DNA of 20,107 nucleotides from DATEJJ01 sp039649115 (GTDB lineage: Bacteria > Actinomycetota > Actinomycetes > Mycobacteriales > Micromonosporaceae): assembly GCA_039649115.1 (NCBI GenBank), contig JBBWZQ010000268.1, positions 1 to 20,107 on the forward strand. Reading direction: 5' to 3'. Numbering within the stretch: the first letter of the stretch is position 1; each line of letters begins with the position of its first letter. The notes under the pieces are model-generated. The model ran no database searches, was not told where the DNA came from, and saw only the letters and a list, made by a program, of their open reading frames with translations. The translations under genes were made by a program, and so were the position numbers. This document shows, in pieces, positions 1-7,266 of this stretch.

Positions 1-480
1 GACGAGGAGCACGGCCACGATCACCGCGCCGGTCGCGCCCGCCTGGCCGTACGACCGCCCGACGTAGTCCACCGCGTCCCCGAGCAGCGGCCAGTCGCCC
101 ACCAGGTCGAACGGCCGGTCGAGGGCCTCGTTGAAGCCCATGTCGAGGATCTTCAGGAGGGTCAGCAGGCCGAGACACACGCCGAGGAACGCCGCCGTCA
201 CCTGCCGGAGCCTCGCCGGCAGCACGAGTGCGAGGAGGACGGCGATGAGGCCCTCCGCCGGGATGCGCACGAACACCAGGGGCGTGAATTGACCGATCTG
301 GTTCGGCGCGCTCAGGGCGAACACCACGAGCAGGCAGGCCAGGGCGGTGGTCACCCAGCCGGCGACGAGGCGCACGCGAGCACGGGCGCCCGCGGCGCTG
401 TTGTCCGGCGTGCCCTCCCGGCCACCGTCCGCCGCCGGGTCGTCCTGCGCCGTCAGCGCGTCCTGAGCATCGGTCAACAC
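1..480 (-). CDS. Multi-pass membrane protein, N-terminal part (possibly sulfatase-like), cut by the window edge
   Basis: The 160 visible codons begin with a hydrophilic Asp/Gly/Ala-rich tail (residues 1-35). Hydrophobic segments follow at about 39-58, 68-88, 94-116 and from 146 to the edge. Between the last two lies a conserved-looking loop with RPFDLVGDWPLLGDAVDYV (122-140). I recall this layout from actinobacterial membrane proteins annotated as sulfatases, whose catalytic domain follows the membrane part, but no sulfatase motif is inside the window, so function is a memory-based guess. The GTG start at 480 is chosen because AAGGGG lies 9 bases upstream, inside the end of ribA. Only 14 bases separate it from the ribA stop, so it is very likely co-transcribed and translationally coupled with ribA. 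Confidence 0.6.
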   Translation of the reverse strand, partial: MLTDAQDALTAQDDPAADGGREGTPDNSAAGARARVRLVAGWVTTALACLLVVFALSAPNQIGQFTPLVFVRIPAEGLIAVLLALVLPARLRQVTAAFLGVCLGLLTLLKILDMGFNEALDRPFDLVGDWPLLGDAVDYVGRSYGQAGATGAVIVAVLLV

Positions 481-494
481 CTGATCCGGCCCCT

Positions 495-1148
495 TCAGCA
501 GGCGAGCGGGAGGTCGAGGGCGCGGGCGGCACGGTTGGCTTTCGCGGCGAGATAGCCGGCGTTGACCGGGGACAGGTACACCCCGGTCGGTACCCGCTCG
601 GCCACTGTCACCCCCAGCTCAGTGAGCTGCTCCACCTTGTCCGGGTTGTTGCTCAACAACGCCACCCGGGCCACCCCCAGCGCGCGCAGCATCTGCGCCG
701 CCACCGTGTAGTCCCGCTCGTCCTCCCCGTGCCCCAACGCCACGTTCGCCTCGAAGGTGTCCAACCCGGCATCCTGCAACGCGTACGCCTCCAGCTTCGT
801 GTACAGGCCGACCCCGCGACCCTCCTGCCGCAGGTACAGCACGAACCCACCGACCCCGGCGATCCGCTCCACCGCCTCGCGCAGCTGCGGCCCGCAGTCA
901 CACCGCTGGCTGCCGAACACGTCGCCAGTCAAACACTCACTGTGCGGGCGCACCAGCGGCGCCGGACCACCCGCCGCGTGGCGGTCCAGCGAGCCGGCCC
1001 AGTCACCCAGGCCGAACGCGAGGTGCTCCCGACCATCCACCAACCCGTCGAAGGAAGACACACACGCGGTCGTGGCGAACCCGTCAGGCAACCGCAACGG
1101 CACCGTCACCTGCGTCCGGACCGTCGCGACAGGCAATGTTTCGAGCAT
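495..1148 (-). CDS. ribA: GTP cyclohydrolase II (RibA type)
   Basis: This 217-residue stand-alone GTP cyclohydrolase II has no fused DHBP synthase domain and no long extension. The zinc ligands fit C72, C83 and C85 in ECLTGDVFGSQRCDCG, with the spacing seen in E. coli RibA. The RQEGRGVGL loop (107-115) binds triphosphate, D143 and R145 match the catalytic Asp/Arg pair, and Y122 aligns with E. coli Tyr105. The family opens the GTP imidazole ring, releasing formate and pyrophosphate, to give the diamino-pyrimidinone first used in riboflavin synthesis. The ATG start has AGGAGA upstream. Its neighbours are membrane and lipid-headgroup genes, not other rib genes, so I infer a secondary, pathway-specific copy. 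Actinomycetes can hold several GCH II paralogues, one of which (SCO6655 of Streptomyces coelicolor) makes a formylated product. The Tyr retained here argues for the ordinary product. The 77 bases upstream hold the ribosome binding site and an AT-rich TATTTT on the minus strand without a clear -35. Confidence 0.93.
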   Translation of the reverse strand: MLETLPVATVRTQVTVPLRLPDGFATTACVSSFDGLVDGREHLAFGLGDWAGSLDRHAAGGPAPLVRPHSECLTGDVFGSQRCDCGPQLREAVERIAGVGGFVLYLRQEGRGVGLYTKLEAYALQDAGLDTFEANVALGHGEDERDYTVAAQMLRALGVARVALLSNNPDKVEQLTELGVTVAERVPTGVYLSPVNAGYLAAKANRAARALDLPLAC

Positions 1149-1225
1149 TGGTCTCCTTCGTCGGGCGGCGCGCGATCACGCCGACAGCGATCCCCTTCAG
1201 AAAATACGTCGCCGCGTGCGCCTGG

Positions 1226-2242
1226 TTACGATGCACCGGCCTCGACCACCGCCGGCCGGTCCGGCGGGACGGCGGGCACCCGGATGCGCAGGACCACCAG
1301 GATGGCGGCGCCGGGAAGGCTCCAGGCGAGCACCAGCGCCCCGTACACCACGGCGGTGGCGACGCCCTGGGTGGCGGTCAGGCCGGCGGCGCCGAAGGCC
1401 CACGCGGCCACGCCCTCCCGCGGCCCCCAGCCGCCCACGTTCACCGGCACCGCCATGGCCAGCAGGGCCAGCGCCGTCAGCGGCACCAGCCGGGACAGCG
1501 GCGCGGTGGCGCCCGCGGTGCGCGCCGCCACCAGGAACGTCGCCAGGTAACCGCCCATGACCACGGCGGATGCCAGGACGACCCCCAGCCAGTTGCGGCG
1601 GGCGAGCAGCCCGTCACGGATGTCCGCGTGGGCGGTGCGCACGGCCCGCGCCCACCGGGACGGTCCGTGCCGCGGCATCGCCCGCGCCAGCAGGACCACG
1701 AAGAGCCCGGCCGCCAGCGTGATCGCGGTCGCGGCCGGCAGGTAGCGCCGCACCGGGGACGGGAACGCGAACAGGACGGCCACCGCGACGGCGACCTGGA
1801 CGACCTGGCCGGCGGTCCGCTCCCACACCACCGCGCGGATGCCGCGGCCGACGTCGCCGACGTCCCGCCCATGGTGTACCGCGCGGTGCACGTCGCCGAG
1901 CACCCCGCCGGGCAGCGTCGCGTTCAGGAATTCGGAGCGGTAGCAACGGGACACCGCGGTGCGCATGGGCAGCCGCACGCCGAGGCCCCGGGCGACCAGG
2001 CTCCACCGCCAGGCACGGCACACCGTGGTCAGCACGCCGATGCCGAGCGCCACGGCGAGTGCCCAGCCGTCGATCAGGCGCAGCCCGTTGAGGAACGGAC
2101 CGGTGCCCAGCCGCCACAACAGGATCGCGAGGATGGCCGCCCCGCCGAGCGGCCGGATCCAGGCACGGAGCGCCCGCGCCGCCGGGACACCCGGCCGCGT
2201 GCGGGGCAGGGCGGCGAGTGTCGGTACCGGTACGGTGCGCAA
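1226..2242 (-). CDS. Flippase-like integral membrane protein (LPG synthase transmembrane domain / UPF0104 family)
   Basis: This hydrophobic protein has about eight membrane segments. The two sequence hallmarks of the LPG-synthase membrane domain (YbhN/UPF0104/AglD group) are present: FLNATLPGGVLGDVHRA in the first half and VPVNVGGWGPREG near the C-terminus. Members lack the aminoacyl-transfer domain of MprF and are thought to move or modify lipids. The soluble lysyl-transferase part is absent here, so lysinylation is not implied. Start choice is uncertain. An upstream ATG at 2260 and a GTG at 2290 have no Shine-Dalgarno, whereas the TTG at 2242 has AAGGAGG four bases before it and gives 338 residues. 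It precedes ribA by 77 bases on the same strand and is divergent from the CDP-alcohol phosphatidyltransferase. It may handle a lipid made by that enzyme, which is inference only. Confidence 0.82.
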   Translation of the reverse strand: MRTVPVPTLAALPRTRPGVPAARALRAWIRPLGGAAILAILLWRLGTGPFLNGLRLIDGWALAVALGIGVLTTVCRAWRWSLVARGLGVRLPMRTAVSRCYRSEFLNATLPGGVLGDVHRAVHHGRDVGDVGRGIRAVVWERTAGQVVQVAVAVAVLFAFPSPVRRYLPAATAITLAAGLFVVLLARAMPRHGPSRWARAVRTAHADIRDGLLARRNWLGVVLASAVVMGGYLATFLVAARTAGATAPLSRLVPLTALALLAMAVPVNVGGWGPREGVAAWAFGAAGLTATQGVATAVVYGALVLAWSLPGAAILVVLRIRVPAVPPDRPAVVEAGAS

Positions 2243-2406
2243 CGGGCCTCCTTCTCTCATAGAGCAGAAAGGATTCTTCCCGCCACACACGTGCGAGTGC
2301 GCTTACAGGTTCATGAACAGATTGCCCGGACTCTCGGCGAAACCGAATGGCCGCGGTTTACGTATGCAGGATCAGGGTCACCCATTGTCATGGAGGTATG
2401 GCGCCC
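2243..2406. promoter_or_regulatory. Divergent intergenic region with a 10-bp palindrome
   Basis: This region separates the flippase-like gene from the CDP-alcohol phosphatidyltransferase and must hold both promoters. I could not assign convincing -35/-10 pairs. The most regular element is GTTCATGAAC at 2309-2318, a perfect palindrome within CAGGTTCATGAACAG, which could be an operator. A 10-bp palindrome has a fair chance of arising in a stretch this long, so the assignment is weak. GGAGG at 2392-2396 is the ribosome binding site of the plus-strand gene. Confidence 0.3.
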
Positions 2407-3228
2407 ATGGTCCGAATTGGTCCTATAACCGGCCTCATCGCGCAGGTTGTCCTGCTTGGCGGCCTCGCCGGAACGGTGGGTCTCGGCGGCGCGGGGTGGC
2501 TCGCGGGACTCGCGTACGGGGCCGTCATGTGCACCGTGCTCAGCCGGGGACTGGGCCAGGCGGGTGCGCGCGGGCTCGGGCCGGCCGACTGGGTGACGCT
2601 GACCCGGGCGACGCTCGCCGGCGGCGTGGCCGCGCTGACGGTCGACTCGTTCGACCGGCCCGCCCCGGTCGCGGTCCTGGTCACCCTGGCCGCCGTCGCG
2701 CTCGTGCTCGACGGGGTCGACGGCCAGGTCGCCCGGCGTACCGGCACCGTCACCGCACTCGGCGCGCGCTTCGACATGGAGGTCGACGCGTTCCTCGTCC
2801 TGGTCCTGAGCGTGCACGTCGCGCCGGCGCTGGGTGCCTGGGTGCTCACGTTCGGCCTGATGCGGTACGCCTTCGTCGTGGCGACCTGGGCACTGCCCTG
2901 GATGCGCGGGTCGTTGCCGCCGCGCTACTGGCGCAAGGTGGTCGCGGCGACGCAGGGCGTCGTCCTGGTGGTCGCGACTGCTCGCGTGCTCCCCACGCCG
3001 CTGCTGGTGGCCGCCCTGATCGCGGCGCTGGCGATGCTCGTCGAGTCGTTCGGCCGCGACGTGGCGTGGCTGTGGCAGCACGGCCACGTGCAGGCCGCCC
3101 CGCGCCACCGGGCCGCGCCCTCGCCACGGGTCGGGTCGGCGACCGGGCGGCGGACCAGGCTGCCGTTGACCATCAAGCCGGACGCCGTCGTGGTGCGGGA
3201 GGAGACCGTCAGCGCCGCCTCGAACTGA
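2407..3228 (+). CDS. CDP-alcohol phosphatidyltransferase family membrane enzyme
   Basis: The protein carries the full family signature DGx2ARx8Gx3Dx3D at residues 105-127 (D105-G106, A109-R110, G119, D123, D127), with D102 completing the metal-binding set. The family moves a phospho-alcohol group from a CDP-linked donor to a second alcohol, using two divalent metals at the membrane face. Several hydrophobic segments lie on both sides of the motif. The C-terminal 50 residues are a charged cytoplasmic tail. At 273 residues it is somewhat longer than typical phosphatidylglycerophosphate synthases because of that tail. Two ATGs are in frame near the start. The one at 2407 is chosen because GGAGG ends 10 bases before it, while the ATG at 2398 is only one base from that element. 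Substrates cannot be read from sequence. Context with a GTP cyclohydrolase and a flippase-like protein points to an unusual headgroup or acceptor. Confidence 0.9.
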   Translation: MVRIGPITGLIAQVVLLGGLAGTVGLGGAGWLAGLAYGAVMCTVLSRGLGQAGARGLGPADWVTLTRATLAGGVAALTVDSFDRPAPVAVLVTLAAVALVLDGVDGQVARRTGTVTALGARFDMEVDAFLVLVLSVHVAPALGAWVLTFGLMRYAFVVATWALPWMRGSLPPRYWRKVVAATQGVVLVVATARVLPTPLLVAALIAALAMLVESFGRDVAWLWQHGHVQAAPRHRAAPSPRVGSATGRRTRLPLTIKPDAVVVREETVSAASN

Positions 3229-3255
3229 AATCCTGACCAGCGGGCCAGGGTTCAG
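3225..3255. terminator. Bidirectional hairpin overlapping both stop codons
   Basis: CTGAAATCCTG (3225-3235) pairs with CAGGGTTCAG (3246-3255), giving ten base pairs with one bulged A and one G-T pair around a 10-base loop. The TGA of the plus-strand gene and the TGA of the minus-strand gene both lie within the arms. No T-run follows, as is common in high-GC actinobacteria. It likely serves both converging transcripts. Confidence 0.6.
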
Positions 3256-3461
3256 CGGCGGACGTCGGCCAGCAGCGCGACCACGAACGCGGCCGCGACC
3301 GCGGCGACGACCGCCGGGGCGAACAGCGCCGAGCCGGCGGCACCCGCCGCCGCCGCGACGGCGCCGAGGCCGAGCGCGACGGCTACGGCAGCCGCGATCT
3401 TCCAGTCGTCGCCGACCACGAAGTCGTACCAGAACCGCAGAAAGCCCGTGACGTAGCGCAC
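3252..3461 (-). CDS. Small two-helix membrane protein of unknown function
   Basis: This 69-residue protein has an aromatic, charged N-terminus (FLRFWYDFVVGDDWKIA), then two Ala/Val-rich membrane helices joined by a short glycine turn, and ends with a basic DVRR tail. I recall short actinobacterial membrane proteins with a similar RFWYDFxVGDDW opening, but no function is known to me. The start is GTG, directly adjacent to the stop of the preceding membrane gene with no gap, and GGAGG lies five bases upstream inside that gene. This indicates tight translational coupling. It may be an accessory subunit of the ExxE membrane protein encoded just upstream, as their stoichiometric linkage suggests. 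Confidence 0.8.
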   Translation of the reverse strand: MRYVTGFLRFWYDFVVGDDWKIAAAVAVALGLGAVAAAAGAAGSALFAPAVVAAVAAAFVVALLADVRR

Positions 3462-4292
3462 TCAGACCTCCTCGATCACGATGGCCCGCCCGCTGGCCGC
3501 CTCCGGTGCCGCAGGGGCGGCCACCGGGTCCGGCCGGCCATTGCGGCGCAGCGCGGCGATCAGCACGCGGGACAGCAGCAGCCACCCGGCGAGCACGACG
3601 AGCAGCGACCAGCTGCCGGCCGGCCAGGACACGCTGTGCCGGCCCGGCGTGAGCACGCCGAGCCCCTCGATGGCCCAGAACGAGCCGAACGTGGCCAGCA
3701 GCAGACCGACGGCGTACTTCAGCATGTTCTCCGGGACCCTGGTCAGCGGGCGGGCGGCCGCCGCGCCGAGCCCGATCACGAGCAGGCCGGCGGCACCGGC
3801 ACCGGCCACCGCGACCGGCATGTTGTGCGCGTTGAGCCCGAAGGTGATGATGATGAACACCACCTCGACGCCTTCCAGGAACACGCCCTTGAAGCTGACC
3901 ACGAACGCGAACCAGTCCAGGCCCAGCCGGGTCTCGCCGGCCGCCCGGCGGGCCGCCGCGGTCTGCTCGGCGAACTCCTCCGCCTCGTCGTGCAGCGCCT
4001 TGCGCCCGGAGGAGCGCAGCACCGCCTTGCGCAGCCACTGCAGCCCGAAGATCAGCAGCAGGGTGCCGACGGCCAACTGCAGCGCCGCCTCGGGCAGCCA
4101 GGTCGCCAGCGCGTACCCGGCGGCCGCGGTGAACGCCGCGAGCGCCACCAGCGCGGTCAGCGTGCCGGCCCAGGCGGACTTCCAGCTGCGCGTCATGCCC
4201 ATCGCCAACACGATGGTCAGCGCCTCGACGAACTCGACGAACGATGCGACGAACGTGGCCACGGCCAGACCGACGACGGTACCGCTGGACAT
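3462..4292 (-). CDS. ExxE-motif integral membrane protein (COG4280-like), putative cation transporter
   Basis: The 276-residue protein has about seven membrane segments. Two short acidic motifs sit within membrane helices in the two halves: E20-F-V-E23 in SFVEFVEALTIVL, and E140-G-V-E143 in FKGVFLEGVEVVFIIIT. A charged cytoplasmic stretch (about 75-115) separates them, and the tail after residue 250 is Ala/Pro-rich. Paired ExxE motifs in duplicated halves recall the REGLE motifs of FTR1-type iron permeases, so metal transport is possible, but that is analogy and no substrate is proven. The ATG start has GGAGGG seven bases upstream. It lies 17 bases after the ETF fusion gene and abuts the small membrane protein gene, so the three probably form one transcript. 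Confidence 0.8.
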   Translation of the reverse strand: MSSGTVVGLAVATFVASFVEFVEALTIVLAMGMTRSWKSAWAGTLTALVALAAFTAAAGYALATWLPEAALQLAVGTLLLIFGLQWLRKAVLRSSGRKALHDEAEEFAEQTAAARRAAGETRLGLDWFAFVVSFKGVFLEGVEVVFIIITFGLNAHNMPVAVAGAGAAGLLVIGLGAAAARPLTRVPENMLKYAVGLLLATFGSFWAIEGLGVLTPGRHSVSWPAGSWSLLVVLAGWLLLSRVLIAALRRNGRPDPVAAPAAPEAASGRAIVIEEV

Positions 4293-4309
4293 CCTTCCGC
4301 CCTCCAAAG

Positions 4310-5989
4310 TCACCGCGCGCGGAGTGCGGCCGCCAGTGCCGGCACCGCCTCCTGCCAAGGGGCAACGATACCGACGTCGGCCCCGGCGAAGACCGGCGCC
4401 GCCGGATCGACGTTGATCGCCAGCACCGCGCCGGCTCCGGCGATGCCGGCCAGGTGGTGCGGCCGCCCGGACAGCCCGATCGCCACGTAGAGCCGGGGCC
4501 GCACGCCGCGCCCGGTCACGCCGATCTGCCGGGAGCGCGGCAGGACCCCGGCGTCGGTCAGCTTCCGGGTACCGGCGAGCTCGGCGCCGAGCACCTCCAG
4601 CAGCGCACCGATCGCGGGTGCCCGTACGTCGTCGACGCCCTGCCCGACCGCGACCACCACGGAGGCCCGGGCCAGCGCCGCCCAGTCGTCGACCCGCCGG
4701 CGCCCGTGCACCGTGACGTCGGCGGGGTGCCGGTCGGTGCGCCAGGTCCGTTGCGGCACAGCCGTTCCCGGCCGGGGCAGCCGGGACGGGAGTACCCCCG
4801 GCCGGACGGTCACCACGGTCGGCGACGTGTCGCACCGCACCTCCCCGGCGGCGACCTGGGCCACGGTGGTGGCGCCGATCCGGGTGAACCCGAGCGCGTC
4901 CGCGATCAGCCCGGCACCGGTCGCGACGGCGTACCGGCCGGCGGCGGTCCGGCCCCAGGTCGTGGCCGGCGCCAGCACCAGCGCGGCGGGCGGGTACCGC
5001 AGCCGGGCAGCAGCCACGGCGGCCGGCCCCGGGTACCGGCGCGGCCAGCGCCAGATCTCGTCGGCGCCGGATCGTCCCAGGTCGGTCGCGTCCTGACCGG
5101 GGCCGCACAGGACCCGTACCGTGCCGCCGATCTCGGCGGCGGCGGCGAGCAGGTCCGGGGTCAGCTCCGGGTGCTGCGGGTCGCTGAGCACCTCGATGAG
5201 GTCACCGGGCCGGGCGGCCGGCACCTCGGGCACGCCCGCCGCGGCCGGCTCGTCCAGCGCGCCGAGCGCGGCCAGCGCCTCGACCGCGGCCCGTGCCTGC
5301 TCGCTGGCGGTACCGCTGAGCAGCACGGCGCCGCGCCGTAGCGCCGGCACCGGGCGCGGCCGGTGGCTGGTCGGGCTCGCCGAACCGGGTACCGCCGCCG
5401 GCAGCACGCCGAGATCCAGGACGCTGATCGCGGTACCGGGATCGGCGCGCTCCGGCGCGGGTACCTTCGCCGGCGGGCACAGCCGCTCGGCGACGGCGAC
5501 CACCGCGGGCAGCGCCGCGCTCACCTCGACGACCAGGTCGTCCTGCTGGCAACTGGCGTGCAGCCGGCCCGCGCCGACCGACAGCTCGCTGGCGGCGCCG
5601 GTGAACGGCAGGTCGAGCAGGCCGGCCAGGTACGGGCCGACCTGGCCGGTCTCCGCGTCCGCCGAGCTCTGCCCGACGAGGATCAGGTCGAACGGGCCGA
5701 ACTTGTCCAGCGCGCCGGCCAGCGCCCGGGCGGTCACCAGGAGGTCGGCACCGGCCAGCGCCGGGTCGCAGACGTGCACCCCGGTGTCGGCGCCGAACGC
5801 CACCGCCTCGACGAGCACCTCGCGAGCCGACGGTGGACCCATGGTGAAGACCGTGCAGGTGCCGCCGGTGTCGCGGGCGAGCCGCACGCCGAAGGCGATC
5901 GCCCGCCGGCAGTACGGGTTGATCTCGACGGTGCCCAGCACCGACACCTGCTTCGCGAGCGCCGCAACACGCAGCGGCCGGCCGGTCAC
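4310..5989 (-). CDS. Single-chain electron transfer flavoprotein (EtfB-EtfA fusion)
   Basis: Residues 1 to about 240 match an EtfB domain: KQV near the start, INPYCRRAIAFG, VEAVAFGAD, then DLILVGQSSADAETGQVGP and LPAVVAVAERL. The remainder matches EtfA. Its C-terminal FAD module is clear from about 485 on, with QIGVTGRGVRPRLYVAIGLS, HHLAG, AINVDPAAPVF and ADVGIVAP. ETF normally consists of two separate subunits carrying electrons from acyl-CoA and other dehydrogenases to a membrane quinone oxidoreductase. Here both lie on one 559-residue chain. The start is GTG with AAGGG six bases upstream. No ETF:quinone oxidoreductase (FixC-like) or acyl-CoA dehydrogenase is present in the window. The next gene, 17 bases downstream, encodes the ExxE membrane protein. 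The upstream dehydrogenase gene is 145 bases away with a hairpin between, so it may not be in the same transcript. Confidence 0.88.
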   Translation of the reverse strand: MTGRPLRVAALAKQVSVLGTVEINPYCRRAIAFGVRLARDTGGTCTVFTMGPPSAREVLVEAVAFGADTGVHVCDPALAGADLLVTARALAGALDKFGPFDLILVGQSSADAETGQVGPYLAGLLDLPFTGAASELSVGAGRLHASCQQDDLVVEVSAALPAVVAVAERLCPPAKVPAPERADPGTAISVLDLGVLPAAVPGSASPTSHRPRPVPALRRGAVLLSGTASEQARAAVEALAALGALDEPAAAGVPEVPAARPGDLIEVLSDPQHPELTPDLLAAAAEIGGTVRVLCGPGQDATDLGRSGADEIWRWPRRYPGPAAVAAARLRYPPAALVLAPATTWGRTAAGRYAVATGAGLIADALGFTRIGATTVAQVAAGEVRCDTSPTVVTVRPGVLPSRLPRPGTAVPQRTWRTDRHPADVTVHGRRRVDDWAALARASVVVAVGQGVDDVRAPAIGALLEVLGAELAGTRKLTDAGVLPRSRQIGVTGRGVRPRLYVAIGLSGRPHHLAGIAGAGAVLAINVDPAAPVFAGADVGIVAPWQEAVPALAAALRAR

Positions 5990-6067
5990 GACAAGCCCTT
6001 GCTCATGTCGAGCGAATACCCCCGGTTGGTATCGGCACCATGTCGCACGCCCTCGCCATGGTAGCCC

Positions 6068-6095
6068 GCGGCAGGTGGGTACCGGTGCCTGCCGC
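6068..6095. terminator. Hairpin between dehydrogenase and ETF genes
   Basis: GCGGCAGG (6068-6075) pairs perfectly with CCTGCCGC (6088-6095) around a 12-base loop that could add two G-T pairs. On the minus strand it begins 39 bases after the stop of the Ldh2-type gene and about 80 bases before the ETF start. No T-run is visible. It could end the upstream transcript or attenuate read-through; the choice is not decidable by eye. Confidence 0.4.
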
Positions 6096-6134
6096 CCGTG
6101 CAGGTTGTTGCCAGCCAGCTACCTCCCGGCGCGC

Positions 6135-7235
6135 TCAGCGCAGCGCGCCGGAGAACCGCTCGATCTCCGCCGCCGGCATGCCCGCCCGCGCCGCCGCCTC
6201 GCCGATCAGCCGCCAGGTGGTGGGATCGACGGGTACGCCCCGCGCGGTGAGCTCCGCGCGCCGGTCGAGTTCCGGCTCGCCCGGCAGGTAGATCCGGTCC
6301 GTACCTTCCGCGAGCGGTGACGCCTTCACCCATGCGATGAACGCATCCGTCTGCGCCTGCGCCGCGGGCGCGTCGAAGGCATCCGGATCGAGGATCACGG
6401 ACACCATGCAGTTCACGATCGCGTTGGACGTTTCGCGGGTGCTCTCGTGCGTGGTGTAGCCACCGGACAGCGTGCCGGCGAGTATCTCGCACATGGCGGC
6501 GAGCCCGTAACCCTTGTGCCCGCCGAAGGGGAGCAGCGAGCCGAACGGCGCCTCGTGCATGACCTTCGGATCGACGGTGGGTGCGCCCGCATGGTCGATC
6601 AGGTACCCGGGCCCGACCTGCACGCCCTTGTTGTACGCCACCCGCGTCTTGCCGTGCGCGATCCCGGACGTCGCGAAGTCGAGGACGAGCGGCGGCTGCC
6701 CGGCGCGCGGGTACGCGGCGCAGAACGGGTTCGTGCCGAGGCGCCGGTCGGTGCCACCGAACGGCGCGACCAGCGGGTCGCCCGCGACGTTCACGAAGTG
6801 GACGGACACGAAGCCCGCCGCCGCGCACTGCTCGGCATAGTGCCCGATGCGTCCCACGTGGTGCGCGTCGCGCAGGGCCAGCGCGCACACGCCGAACCGG
6901 CCCGCGCGTTCGATGCCGTACGCCATCGCCTCGTGCGCGACGACCTGCCCGAAACCCTGGTGGCCGTCGATGGTGAGCACGGCACCGGCATCGCGGACGA
7001 TCTCGGCGTGGCCGCCCAGCCGCAACCGGCCGTCGGCGAGCGACGCGACGTAGCGCGGAATCACGCTGATCCCGTGCGAGTCGTGACCCGACAGATTGGC
7101 CATCACGAGATGCTCCGCCACCAGCTCCGCCTCGCGCGGCGTGCTGCCCGCGCCGACCCAGATCGCGTAGACGTAGGCGCGCAGGGTGTCGGGGGGAATC
7201 CGCGGTTCGGCGGTACCGGATCCGGTCGCGTTCAT
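6135..7235 (-). CDS. Ldh2-type NAD(P)-dependent malate/L-lactate (2-hydroxyacid) dehydrogenase
   Basis: The 366-residue protein is full length for the Ldh2/malate dehydrogenase superfamily, a fold unrelated to classical LDH/MDH. Family marks are the catalytic His in ANLSGHDSHGISVIPRY (near residue 50), the HHVGRIGHYAEQCA segment, the dinucleotide-pocket stretch LGTNPFCAAYP, VLDFATSGIAHGK and FGGHKGYGLA. These enzymes reduce 2-oxoacids or oxidise 2-hydroxyacids such as malate, L-lactate, ureidoglycolate or sulfolactate, and the exact substrate cannot be told by eye. The ATG start has GAGGG five bases upstream. It begins 31 bases after the stop of the coiled-coil gene, so the two may share a transcript, although they have no obvious functional link. 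Confidence 0.9.
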   Translation of the reverse strand: MNATGSGTAEPRIPPDTLRAYVYAIWVGAGSTPREAELVAEHLVMANLSGHDSHGISVIPRYVASLADGRLRLGGHAEIVRDAGAVLTIDGHQGFGQVVAHEAMAYGIERAGRFGVCALALRDAHHVGRIGHYAEQCAAAGFVSVHFVNVAGDPLVAPFGGTDRRLGTNPFCAAYPRAGQPPLVLDFATSGIAHGKTRVAYNKGVQVGPGYLIDHAGAPTVDPKVMHEAPFGSLLPFGGHKGYGLAAMCEILAGTLSGGYTTHESTRETSNAIVNCMVSVILDPDAFDAPAAQAQTDAFIAWVKASPLAEGTDRIYLPGEPELDRRAELTARGVPVDPTTWRLIGEAAARAGMPAAEIERFSGALR

Positions 7236-7266
7236 CGAGGCCCTCGTGGCACGGCGGTTCCCGGGA

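Noticed and set aside
1149..1225. FMN riboswitch upstream of ribA
   Set aside because: Only 77 bases lie between the genes and I see none of the conserved RFN-element stems; the gene is probably co-transcribed with its upstream neighbour.
729..2428. Plus-strand open frames opposite ribA and the flippase-like gene
   Set aside because: They are antisense shadows. The minus-strand genes have recognisable motifs and proper ribosome binding sites; the plus-strand translations are His/Arg/Gln-rich without domains.
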